The position numbers were made by a program, and so were the translations under genes. Positions 1 to 8,360 of a stretch of 27,080 nt of DNA are shown here, piece after piece (the first letter of the stretch is position 1; each line of letters begins with the position of its first letter). The stretch is from CAXSEF01 sp964236535 (lineage in GTDB: Bacteria; Pseudomonadota; Alphaproteobacteria; Acetobacterales; Acetobacteraceae). The notes under the pieces were generated by a model, which was not told where the DNA came from, ran no database searches, and was given only the letters and a program-made list of their open reading frames with translations. Location of the stretch: NCBI GenBank assembly GCA_964236535.1, contig CAXSEF010000040.1, positions 1 through 27,080 on the forward strand. The letters run 5' to 3'.

Positions 1-54
1 ACCCACAACGGAAAACCAGGGAACGCGCGCCCGTGCAACCCTAAAATGCTCTAG
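1..54. repeat. Left copy of 54-bp terminal inverted repeat (probable IS end)
   Basis: These bases reappear as the reverse complement at 27027-27080 with a single mismatch (a at 46 here, g in the other copy). The shared sequence stops at CTAG, after which the two flanks differ, as expected for the end of an insertion sequence adjoining its target. On this side the repeat breaks into an IS66 transposase reading frame. A target of CTA or CTAG would fit IS5-family elements, but no transposase of this element is in the window, so the family is a guess. Confidence 0.8.
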
Positions 55-158
55 CCGACGTGCTGCACAGGATCGCAGACCAGCCCGTTAGCCGACTGGC
101 AGACCTCCTGCCCTGGAACTGGCACAAGCAACCCGACAGGACGGCCGCAGCCGCCTGA
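51..158 (+). pseudogene. IS66-family transposase (TnpC) C-terminal fragment
   Basis: Read on the plus strand, these bases encode LADVLHRIAD, then QPVSRLADLLPWNW and a short basic tail before the TGA at 156-158. The DVLxRIADxP...LLPWNW ending is typical of IS66 TnpC proteins. Everything upstream is replaced by the 54-bp repeat, which has an in-frame stop, so only about 35 residues survive. The element's outer end probably lies near 160-180 (GGGTGCTCAC), where the sequence changes into an IS3 OrfA fragment. The fragment cannot be functional. It records one mobile element inserted into another. Confidence 0.8.
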
Positions 159-180
159 ACCCATTCAGGGTGCTCACCGG

Positions 181-360
181 ATGGATACGCTTGAACCGAC
201 GCACCTGGTCCAGCTTCAAGCCGCCATACTCGGCCCGCCAGCGGTAGTACGTCGGCTCCGTCACGCCGATTGCCCGGATCGCCTCCGCCACCGGTTTGCC
301 CTGACCCACCAGGATCTCGATCTACCGCAGCTTGCCGACGATCTCCTCCGGCGTGTTTCT
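181..360 (-). pseudogene. IS3-family OrfA remnant
   Basis: The minus strand encodes NTPEEIVGKLR, a stop, then IEILVGQGKPVAEAIRAIG and VTEPTYYRWRAEYGGLKLDQ. This is the helix-turn-helix OrfA protein of IS3-group elements. The TAG stop sits where relatives usually have a glutamine (CAG to TAG), the N-terminus lacks its start, and homology ends after DQVRR, where the IS66 fragment begins. It is a triply damaged remnant of about 60 codons. It lies about 40 bp downstream of the sspA stop codon and marks the left edge of the defence operon. Confidence 0.75.
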
Positions 361-397
361 GGTAAGTCAGCCTTCCGGGCCAGTACGATTAAAGCTC

Positions 398-1543
398 CTA
401 GGCCGTGACGCTAATAAGAGCGCCTATGGCATCCACGGACGCATCGATCTCGGCCCGCGTAGTCTCGTGAGAAAGACTGAACCGTAAAGTCGAAAGCGCA
501 TCTGAGTAGGACAGCCCCATCGCGAGCAGCACGGCGGAGGGTGCCGAGGCACCAGCGCTGCATGCGGATCCCGTCGAGACGCAAATCCCCGAAATTGCCA
601 GCCGATCCACCGTCTCGGCCGCATCGAGCCCCGGCAGTACGACTGAGGATGTATTGCACAGTCGCTGCACGCCAGCCCCGTTGACGCGCGCATTGGGCAC
701 CAAACTCAGCAGCCGAACCTCGAGATAGTCACGGAGCTGTCCTACACTCGAAGGCACGAGGTCGCGCTCACGTAAGAGTCTCGCCGCCTCGGCAATCCCC
801 GCCGCGGCGGGTGTGTTGAATGTCCCACCCCGAAGGCCCTCCTCCTGCTCCCCGTGGATCATCGCCGGCAGCTGGACCCCCTGACGGACGAAGAGGGCTC
901 CCACACCCTTCGGTCCATGGAATTTGTGCCCGGAAAGCGACAGTAGGTCGACCTCTGCTAGCACGCCGTCTAGGTCAACGGCGATGCGCCCTAACGCCGG
1001 GGTCGCGTCGCAGTGGATCATCGCTTCCAGGCAAATCTCCCGCACCTGTCGCGACAGGCGCGCGACTGGCTGAACTACGCCGGTCTCGTTGTTGGCCAGC
1101 ATGACGGACACTAGGCAAGTGTGGGCCCTCAACGCGTGCCGAAACGCGTCCTCGTCGACAAGTCCATTTGCGTCCACGGGCACGATGGACACCTCGAAGC
1201 CGCGCTTAGCGGCCGCCTCGACAGCTCGCCGAAGGGACGGATGCTCGATGGCGCTCATCACGATGTGACCGGATAACTTACTCTGCGTCGCGCCGAATAC
1301 TGCCCAGCTGTTTGCTTCCGAGGCGCCCGAGGTGAGTACCACGCCCTCCGCCAGATCAACCGACCCTAGTAGCGCGCCAAGTTCGCGCTTCGCCCTGACT
1401 ACCGGGTCGGCATGTCCCTGGAGGATACGTCCCGCCGTGGAGGACGGATTTAGGTATAGCTTCTCGAGATACTTCCGCATCGCCGCTATCACCGAGGGTG
1501 CGGGTCGCGTGGTCGCGTTGTTGTCGAGATATGCCCTTATCAT
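398..1543 (-). CDS. sspA: Cysteine desulfurase SspA (DndA/IscS-like)
   Basis: A PLP-dependent class V aminotransferase-fold enzyme of 381 residues, the usual length for IscS/DndA proteins. It takes sulfur from L-cysteine as a persulfide and in Ssp systems supplies it for phosphorothioation of DNA. Visible motifs are YLDNNATT at 5-12, the region around H101, HCDA with D179, the PLP lysine K207 in SLSGHKFHGPKG, LRGGTFNTP at 238-245, and the catalytic C328 in TGSACSAGA. Its ATG overlaps the sspH stop codon (ATGA at 1540-1543), so it is the last gene of the operon and probably translationally coupled. On sequence alone it could be a generic desulfurase; its position beside sspBCDFGH decides the name. 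Confidence 0.9.
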   Translation of the reverse strand: MIRAYLDNNATTRPAPSVIAAMRKYLEKLYLNPSSTAGRILQGHADPVVRAKRELGALLGSVDLAEGVVLTSGASEANSWAVFGATQSKLSGHIVMSAIEHPSLRRAVEAAAKRGFEVSIVPVDANGLVDEDAFRHALRAHTCLVSVMLANNETGVVQPVARLSRQVREICLEAMIHCDATPALGRIAVDLDGVLAEVDLLSLSGHKFHGPKGVGALFVRQGVQLPAMIHGEQEEGLRGGTFNTPAAAGIAEAARLLRERDLVPSSVGQLRDYLEVRLLSLVPNARVNGAGVQRLCNTSSVVLPGLDAAETVDRLAISGICVSTGSACSAGASAPSAVLLAMGLSYSDALSTLRFSLSHETTRAEIDASVDAIGALISVTA

Positions 1544-4500
1544 TCCGACCTTCGCACTTCGTTTTCTCGAACGAGCGCATTGACGAGTTCGACGAGCTCA
1601 TCGTCATCTATAAAGGGCACCTGCGCGTACTCGGGACTAGAGCCACCGCCCATGATCGCGGCGAGGTGGCCCTGCCCGAGCAGCCTTTCTGCCCCCCCCC
1701 CTTTCAGCCCCAGCGAGAGATCCGAAGTCCCCGCGCTGTCCACTCGCAGGATGAGGCGGTTGCCCAAGTTGCTGCGGAGCTGCATTGGGAACACCGTGTT
1801 GTCGGGGCGTTGCGCCGCGAAAATGAGGTAAATACCGGCCGCGCGGGCCTTTACTCCCAATCGGCTTACCACCGCCTCGACCCCATTGCGGTAGGAGTCG
1901 ATCTGCATCCAGTCGGCAAACTCATCGTGCACCATCCAAATCGCTGGCAGGGGTTCGGCGGCAGCACGGTTGTACGCCATCATATTGTTCGTCCGCGCTT
2001 GGCGGAACAGCCCATACCGGCGCTCCATCTCAACCACCAGCGCCTCCAGCCTTGCGAGCGAGTCAGCAGGCTGGTCTATAATGCCGTCGACCAAATGTGG
2101 CAACGGATCGAACGCGAAGTAATCGACCCCGGCCTTTGGATCGATAAGAATGATCTGAGCCTGAGCTGGCGTGTTGGTCGCGGCGATCCCAAGAATAATG
2201 TTCTGCACAAGCACCGATTTCCCGCTGCCGGTGCTCCCCGCTACGAGCGTGTGGGGCGCGGGGGTCGGCTCGAGATACAGCGGTGCTCCGTCGTCTTCGC
2301 GGATAGCTACCAGCAGGCGGCTGTTGGGCGCTCCCTTTTCGACCTTCCAATCGCGCCACACGCGCGCGAGCGTCAGGATGGCGCGGTCGGGACGCCGGAT
2401 GGATATCGCGACCCGCCCGGGCCGGGCGCGCACGTTCAGGACCTCGAGGCCATGGGTCGTCTTAAGCTCGGTGACCTTGCTCTCGACCTTTGCCACGGTA
2501 AGGTCGTCAGTGCCCCGGAACATCAATAACGCCGCGTTCGGCGTCAGGATCTTCTCGTCGATCTTCGACGACATGCCATACCGCATCAGCGCGGTTCGGC
2601 AGCGGGACGCGACGTCGTCCAGCCATTCCTGGTCGTCCTCGCCCTTCTTCTGCGCCGATGCGTAGGTCGCGATCAGGTCCCAGAATGGGCTGCTTTGCTG
2701 CGACGATGGCTGCGCGTCGTGTAATTCCTCGACCAATGCGACTGTTCCGCCAGACGACGAGATGTCATCTTTCACTCCGGCTGCTGGCGACGCCTCTGGC
2801 GCATCGTCAGAAATCGCAGCGTCTACCCGCGGGAACCATCGGCTCGGCACGCGGCCCGGCAGGTCACCCTCCTCGCCCCGGACCGACGCCCTGATCGCCG
2901 AAGGACTAACTTCGTCAGAGAATGCTCTAACCAGTGAACGCAAACTCTCGGGCGCGTATCGCTCTTGGTCGCCGGTCGTTGTGTTCTGCACCCCCACGAA
3001 ACTATCGACCGCGCTCGGGACTGCATCCGGAGCGGCATGTCCGAACACATGGGAGTGTCCACGCACGTTTACTGTGCAGTTTTGCTCGTCACGCAGGGCA
3101 GTGCGCCAGTCGACGCCATATGGATCGAGCTCGCCGTTTCCGCGCATGCCGTCCATGAGCATTTCGGAGAGCCTGGCACGCCAGATCAACCGATCGGCGG
3201 GCGCGTTCTCGGGAGACATTGCGGACTCCAGACGTCGCAGGGTGTCCGCTAGCTGTCTTGCAGACTCGGTGGCCTTGTTGCCCATGCTAGCCGCGCCGAC
3301 GTACTTGGCTTCGGTCACGATGACGTCGAGTGTGGCCCGCCCGTCCTGCACTGAGGGCACCAAGCACAGGAGGTCGGCCATACGCTGTTCATCCTGTCCG
3401 AGCCAGGCGGCGTAGTCATCGAGGAAGACCCACGCAAACTTGCTGCGGGGAGGCAGATCGGCCTCTACGAGAAACTTGCTGAGGACGATCCCGATCAGCT
3501 CGTTCGCGTTGTTCCCGCGCTTGGCAGCACGTAGCACGAGATCGCCAGAGATGCTGTTCGCTTCGCCGATCATCCGCTTGCTCAGAATGGCCACCTGCTC
3601 ATCAGTGTAGGTCGGATCAAGAGCTCGAATCCTGCTCCTGAGCGTTGCCCGGAGCAGTGCGTCCGAGGCCAAGGACGAGATAATCAGACTGCGACCACCG
3701 CTTCCGCCTTTCTTGTGGCGGATGACTTGGATGTGGTTGTCCTCCAGCTGGCGGCGGTCTAGCAGATCGTCGATGTTGATGACCCAGGCGCCAAGCCGGT
3801 GCGTCTCGTCGAGGACACGCTGGGTCTCTTCTGAATTCAGGTCAGTCATCCGGGAGGGGACTCGGTGCCGACCGTTGGCGATGGACATCTTGGCCTGCCG
3901 AACGTCAGCGATCGCCGCGATCGCGTCGGTGTACTGCCACCCCTCATGCGGCTGGGCAGGACAGGTCAGCAAGACGACGGCATCGCGCTCGCCACGCGCC
4001 AGCGGCTGCCGTCGGCTCCAATGCCCTACGTCGATGGCCTCCGCCGGCATGACGATTGGCTCGACGTCGGTCCAGTCGAGCCGCGCTTGCCGGGAGATCA
4101 CGTCGTGGCAGAAGACGAGATCGTACGGTGGTCCGTCCCTGCTCGATCCGGCGGGGGCTTGGGTCACCATTATTGAAATCCTGAGGCGGGCCATGAAGTC
4201 TCGGGTGGTCTCGCTGGCGTGTATCCCGTCCTCGTCCATCTCCCTTGTCACGAGCTGCTGATAGAGATCGCGCAGGCGCCCATCATCGGTGTGCTTGAGC
4301 ATCACCTGGCACATCGCCTCGCCGCCCTCTGGCTGCGCCGCACGGATGCCGTCGACAACGGCCTGCGGCAGCGCTGCCGCGTCGCAGTTGTAAAGGACGA
4401 CGGACAAGTTGTCCTTCTCATGAGGCTGCAGGCGGAGGAAGCTCTCCACAATGGTAACGATCTGCTTTGCCTCTTCCCGCACGTTGTCGTTCGTCGTGCC

Positions 4501-6804
4501 CGATCGGCCCTCGATCGCGACTGGTGGTTCGTGGAGGCTGTAGTCGTTCAAGGCGGCGGACTGAGACATCAGGAGCGGCTTGGGTCCAAGCCAGCTCATT
4601 ACGACATCCGGGCGGCCAGGCTCGCTAAGCGCCCGCTGCAGCTCACCAAAGAACAGGGCGCCGTTGTCGGTGAAGGTCGTAGGCTTGACGCCTAGCAGCG
4701 GGGCGATCTCGTCGCGCAACCTCGCCCACCGCGCCCGCTGTGACGCCATGCGAAGCGGTTGCCACGGGCAAACAATGACGGCCGGCTCGAGACCAGCGGC
4801 CGGTTCTACCTTTGCGACGCCAATCTCCAGCAAGGGCCGCAGCAGGGTTTCGACCGCAATGGGGCGATCTGTGCCTTTAACGATCGCAGCCAGCAGCCGG
4901 CCAAACGCGGCAGCCTGCTCACCGATACTGGTTGCGTTCACGCCGAGCGTGATCATGTCATTTATTGCGCGGCGGTAGCAATCCTCGAACTCTTGAAAGA
5001 GGTTTCTGAGCAGATCCGCCGTCGGGGCGTCGATCAGACGCTCCTCGAGCGTCCTCATCAGCCCGGTCTTCCACACCGCCGAGAGCGACTCGCACCGCGT
5101 CTTTGCGGGCACAAGGGAGCCCCGGTTGCGGCTCGCGGTCGGATCCAGACCCTTCAGGTCGTTCAAATCGATTCCGGAGCCGCGCGACCTGCCGCTGGGG
5201 ACCCGGCGTCCGCCAACGCATCGTACGAGGGGCGTCCTCTTAGTGTTACCTCGGAGCTTCTCGAGGTCGGATTGGAGTTCGATGCCGATCGCGTTGAGAT
5301 CCCCCTCCCACACGAGGCGGAGCTCCGCCGACCGTTCAACCTCGCCACCCGCCGAGGTCTCCATCCAGACGCGGAAGGACAACTGACGCGCTTTGCGACT
5401 CTTGGAGTCGGGGGTGCGCCTCGCGAACTTGGCAATCGTGTCGCTGAACTCTGGATACTTGAACGCCTCCGCGCTCCTGAACTCGACGACACCCGCCAGC
5501 GCCTCCCGGAACCCGCGGTTGCGTGCTGCGAAGAAACGGCAGACGTCATCGTTCAACAAGACGAAGGAGGTCGGCGTCCGCTCGACGCCTTCTAGCACCA
5601 GGAGCTGGCGCTTGCCGGCCTGTCGCTGGAAGAGGCGCTTGAAGCATTGGACGACGCCTACGGCGAGATCCCGGCACTCGACCCGTTGACCATAGACGAA
5701 ACGCTCCCAGAGAGCTGAGAGCCGAGCCTCCTCCCTCATCTCCTGCCCATGGGCGGCGAAGAAGCGCTCGTCGTCGGGACCCTTGGTCGGACGCGCCTTC
5801 CGCTCCTGCGCGAAGTTCTCGAGGTATGCCCGCTCCTCGTCGTCCAGAAGCAGCGGATCGCGCTCCTGGTAAAACCGGTGGGTGAACTCGCCGATGCGGA
5901 CCTTCTCGGCTTTCTGGGCCTCCTCGAAAAACGCCTCGAGTTCCGGCCAGTTGAACGCGAACGGCGCCTTCGTGGCTTCGCTGACCCCATCGGGCGCATC
6001 CACATAGGCGGAGAGGATCTGATAGACCTCGTCGGCCATCGCCTCCCGCTGCTCCTCAAGCTTGTCACGCAGGCGCGCCTTGGCAAACGGTAGCTGAGCC
6101 AGGTCCCGCTTCGCGAAGTAGCTCTCGCGCCGCCAGTGCGCCTTCAGCCTCTGCTGCCATTGCGGCGCCTGGTGACGCTTAGCCGGCTGGATCTCGTCAA
6201 ATAGCTCGTCGAATCTCGGAAGCCGCAGCGCCGGCAGCGCGCGCCCGAGCGCCCGATGCAGGGCGAGGCCCTCCTCAAGCGCGCCGGCGGTAGCGACGAC
6301 GTACTCGGCCAGTAGTCTCAGCGGAACACGGTCGATCCGGATGACTGCCACGATCGCCGCCCGCCACTGCAGCCGCAGCTCAGCATCCAGCATCGATTCC
6401 GCTCCAGCGGCGTCAATCCACGCTCCGGCTAGCGCCTCGTCCAGGAGGACGTCGGAATTGAGCTTCTCGACCTGCGCAACCGACTGCCGTTGGCTCTCAT
6501 CGAGAAGCACCATCAGCCGCCCGTCGCGGTCGCAGTGCTTGTGCCGCAGGACCGTCGTGGCATCGTCCGTCAACAGGCTCTCCGGGACGCCCGCCACGTC
6601 CTTGAAGCCATATCGGGGCAGCTTTACGTCGATGCGTTCGGACGTCGCAGGATCCGAACGGACCGCCTCCACGATGGCCATGATCTCGTCGATCTCGAGC
6701 GACACAATCACAAAGCGAGCAAAGTCGCTGTCCTGAGATCCGGTGTCGAGCGCATGCCGCACCACTCCGGCTGCGACCTTGCCCATTAGTTCGAGCGGCC
6801 GCAT
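1540..6804 (-). CDS. sspH: SspH/DptH-like FtsK/HerA-family ATPase with nuclease-like motif
   Basis: A very large protein (about 1754 residues), matching the size of DptH proteins of phosphorothioate-dependent restriction. Numbering below is from a GTG one codon upstream of the ATG used here. The C-terminal third is FtsK/HerA-like: Walker A GSTGSGKS with K1530, Walker B WMVHDEF with D1628 and E1629, then FAAQRP and GGGAERLLGQGHL. Mid-protein, a PD-(D/E)XK-like arrangement is visible: DD at 1130-1131, D1161, then E1166-A-K1168 in DVIVTEAKYV. SspFGH is reported to damage DNA lacking phosphorothioates, so this is the likely DNA-engaging motor and nicking subunit. The start overlaps the sspG stop (TGATG). 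A ten-base G run encodes G1703-G1705. Function is inferred from family and operon. Confidence 0.88.
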   Translation of the reverse strand: MRPLELMGKVAAGVVRHALDTGSQDSDFARFVIVSLEIDEIMAIVEAVRSDPATSERIDVKLPRYGFKDVAGVPESLLTDDATTVLRHKHCDRDGRLMVLLDESQRQSVAQVEKLNSDVLLDEALAGAWIDAAGAESMLDAELRLQWRAAIVAVIRIDRVPLRLLAEYVVATAGALEEGLALHRALGRALPALRLPRFDELFDEIQPAKRHQAPQWQQRLKAHWRRESYFAKRDLAQLPFAKARLRDKLEEQREAMADEVYQILSAYVDAPDGVSEATKAPFAFNWPELEAFFEEAQKAEKVRIGEFTHRFYQERDPLLLDDEERAYLENFAQERKARPTKGPDDERFFAAHGQEMREEARLSALWERFVYGQRVECRDLAVGVVQCFKRLFQRQAGKRQLLVLEGVERTPTSFVLLNDDVCRFFAARNRGFREALAGVVEFRSAEAFKYPEFSDTIAKFARRTPDSKSRKARQLSFRVWMETSAGGEVERSAELRLVWEGDLNAIGIELQSDLEKLRGNTKRTPLVRCVGGRRVPSGRSRGSGIDLNDLKGLDPTASRNRGSLVPAKTRCESLSAVWKTGLMRTLEERLIDAPTADLLRNLFQEFEDCYRRAINDMITLGVNATSIGEQAAAFGRLLAAIVKGTDRPIAVETLLRPLLEIGVAKVEPAAGLEPAVIVCPWQPLRMASQRARWARLRDEIAPLLGVKPTTFTDNGALFFGELQRALSEPGRPDVVMSWLGPKPLLMSQSAALNDYSLHEPPVAIEGRSGTTNDNVREEAKQIVTIVESFLRLQPHEKDNLSVVLYNCDAAALPQAVVDGIRAAQPEGGEAMCQVMLKHTDDGRLRDLYQQLVTREMDEDGIHASETTRDFMARLRISIMVTQAPAGSSRDGPPYDLVFCHDVISRQARLDWTDVEPIVMPAEAIDVGHWSRRQPLARGERDAVVLLTCPAQPHEGWQYTDAIAAIADVRQAKMSIANGRHRVPSRMTDLNSEETQRVLDETHRLGAWVINIDDLLDRRQLEDNHIQVIRHKKGGSGGRSLIISSLASDALLRATLRSRIRALDPTYTDEQVAILSKRMIGEANSISGDLVLRAAKRGNNANELIGIVLSKFLVEADLPPRSKFAWVFLDDYAAWLGQDEQRMADLLCLVPSVQDGRATLDVIVTEAKYVGAASMGNKATESARQLADTLRRLESAMSPENAPADRLIWRARLSEMLMDGMRGNGELDPYGVDWRTALRDEQNCTVNVRGHSHVFGHAAPDAVPSAVDSFVGVQNTTTGDQERYAPESLRSLVRAFSDEVSPSAIRASVRGEEGDLPGRVPSRWFPRVDAAISDDAPEASPAAGVKDDISSSGGTVALVEELHDAQPSSQQSSPFWDLIATYASAQKKGEDDQEWLDDVASRCRTALMRYGMSSKIDEKILTPNAALLMFRGTDDLTVAKVESKVTELKTTHGLEVLNVRARPGRVAISIRRPDRAILTLARVWRDWKVEKGAPNSRLLVAIREDDGAPLYLEPTPAPHTLVAGSTGSGKSVLVQNIILGIAATNTPAQAQIILIDPKAGVDYFAFDPLPHLVDGIIDQPADSLARLEALVVEMERRYGLFRQARTNNMMAYNRAAAEPLPAIWMVHDEFADWMQIDSYRNGVEAVVSRLGVKARAAGIYLIFAAQRPDNTVFPMQLRSNLGNRLILRVDSAGTSDLSLGLKGGGAERLLGQGHLAAIMGGGSSPEYAQVPFIDDDELVELVNALVRENEVRRSE

Positions 6805-8360
6805 CACGACGCCGCCGCCTGGCTAAGAGGATTGAGGACGTAGGCGCAGCCATCAGACAGACGCTTGAGCATCCCCATGCTGCTCAGACGCGCTTCGAGC
6901 CTTTCCTTGTTCCTCTCGAACGTGGCCTCGTCAAAGCTGTCGGGGTCGAGTGCCAGCTTGGCCTCAATCGGACCGAACACGAACCCGTAATGCGCGTACA
7001 TGTCCGACAGGAACTTTCCGAATTCGAGGCGCTTAGCCACCCGAGTCATAACCAGCGTCTTGAGTAGCGCATCAGTCGGAGCGTAGCGGTTCCTGTTAGT
7101 CCCGCGGCGTGAGATCAAGCCGATATATCGTCCGAACGACGAGTGGACCAAGCCACAATTTGCATCAAGCTTCGTCTCCGCCGTCTGCTCGAACTTCGCG
7201 AGAAGGTCCTCGATCGAGCCGAAGCGCTCCTCCTTGGGAGCGTAGCTGAACGATCGCCGCAAGAAATCGCGCGCGTCATCCAGCGCTTCACCGGACTCGA
7301 TCTTGACGTCGTGCTCTTGGGGCATGCGCTCAGCGACGTGCTCGGCTCGGTATGCGGCGATCGCCTGCCGGCTGAGCGCGTCGTTGGCATAGTAGGACGC
7401 GATCGACCGCTGCCGGACCAGTTCGCGCTTAGGAGCGATCATCTCGCAAACGATGCTTGGTCGTGGCACGCCGGCGACGGCTGCAGCAGTCTCGAGCTGG
7501 TAGAGCATGATATGCAGGGTGGCCAAGGGAACCAGATGCACAAAGCCGTCCTGGTCCGGGAGCCCGATATCCAAGATCGCGAGCCAGTCGACGGCCAGCC
7601 GGTCGAAAGCGGGATGCTTGCGATACGGTAGGAACATCTCTCCCCTCATTGAGAGATCGGGCGTGTCATCAGCCGCCGAACCGAGCAAGGCTACAAGCCG
7701 GTTCTTTGCCTGATTCGGATCCAGGAAGTCTTCAAAATGCTGCTTGAGGCGTTCCGTGTAAGAGGAGCGCGTCAGCATCAGGTACAGCAGCTCGCCGGTG
7801 CGTCCGAAAACGGTATAGTCACGCGTCATTACGAGCGTTGCATCGCTGAACAGAGCGCCGACCCCGAAGGGGAAGACGAAGCGGGACGACCAGCGCCGGT
7901 TGGAGGAGCCTGCCTCAAGCGTCGTCTGGCGCACCAGGGCGACCAGCTCCGCAAAATCGTCGAAACGGGCAAAGCGCCGCTGCAGCTCGTCGAGACAGCC
8001 CGCCGGGCCAGCCCCCGCCTTCAGCATCTCCTCCGTCCATTCTGCCCACCTGGACGGATCGTCGCGCCTCTGCGCCGCGATCCTGGGGAGTGCGTCGTTG
8101 TTGAACAGCACATTCCGAAGAGTCGACCGGAAGCGCAAGTCGTAGGGCGTGGCCTCCTCTGGGGTCGTGGGCGCGAAGAGTGCGCCCTTGCGCGCAAAGG
8201 CGTCGGCTACGCCGAGGAACTCGAGAAAAATTAGCCAGGGCGTCTGGCGATACCAGAGCCTGTGTCCAAAAATAGCCTCCTCAAGCCAGACGGATACCTC
8301 CGCGAATGCCTTGGACCCTCTGGGAAGCGCACCCAGGTTGGATGGTTCGAGGAAGTTCAT
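6804..8360 (-). CDS. sspG: SspG/DptG-like restriction subunit
   Basis: A 518-residue protein beginning MNFLEPSNLGALPRG. I chose this ATG because it forms an ATGA overlap with the sspF stop codon. The frame extends further upstream to 8510, but that part overlaps sspF and is low-complexity Ala/Pro-rich. It occupies the DptG slot between the DptF-like and DptH-like genes, and its length is in the expected range. I see no Walker motifs, nuclease motif, signal peptide or membrane segment; it looks like a soluble, largely helical accessory subunit. In SspFGH and DptFGH systems all three proteins are needed for restriction, while the biochemical role of G is poorly defined. Identity rests mainly on position and general resemblance. 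Confidence 0.78.
   Translation of the reverse strand: MNFLEPSNLGALPRGSKAFAEVSVWLEEAIFGHRLWYRQTPWLIFLEFLGVADAFARKGALFAPTTPEEATPYDLRFRSTLRNVLFNNDALPRIAAQRRDDPSRWAEWTEEMLKAGAGPAGCLDELQRRFARFDDFAELVALVRQTTLEAGSSNRRWSSRFVFPFGVGALFSDATLVMTRDYTVFGRTGELLYLMLTRSSYTERLKQHFEDFLDPNQAKNRLVALLGSAADDTPDLSMRGEMFLPYRKHPAFDRLAVDWLAILDIGLPDQDGFVHLVPLATLHIMLYQLETAAAVAGVPRPSIVCEMIAPKRELVRQRSIASYYANDALSRQAIAAYRAEHVAERMPQEHDVKIESGEALDDARDFLRRSFSYAPKEERFGSIEDLLAKFEQTAETKLDANCGLVHSSFGRYIGLISRRGTNRNRYAPTDALLKTLVMTRVAKRLEFGKFLSDMYAHYGFVFGPIEAKLALDPDSFDEATFERNKERLEARLSSMGMLKRLSDGCAYVLNPLSQAAAS

Noticed and set aside
1692..1701. C10 run as a sequencing error that breaks sspH
   Set aside because: The present length keeps the frame open through the conserved GGGAERLLG motif to a stop that overlaps sspA, so the length given is the functional one.
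1498..2529. Plus-strand open frame of 343 codons within sspH
   Set aside because: Antisense to the FtsK-like part of sspH, which has clear motifs. The translation is His/Arg/Pro-rich with no recognisable fold, as expected of a GC-rich shadow frame.
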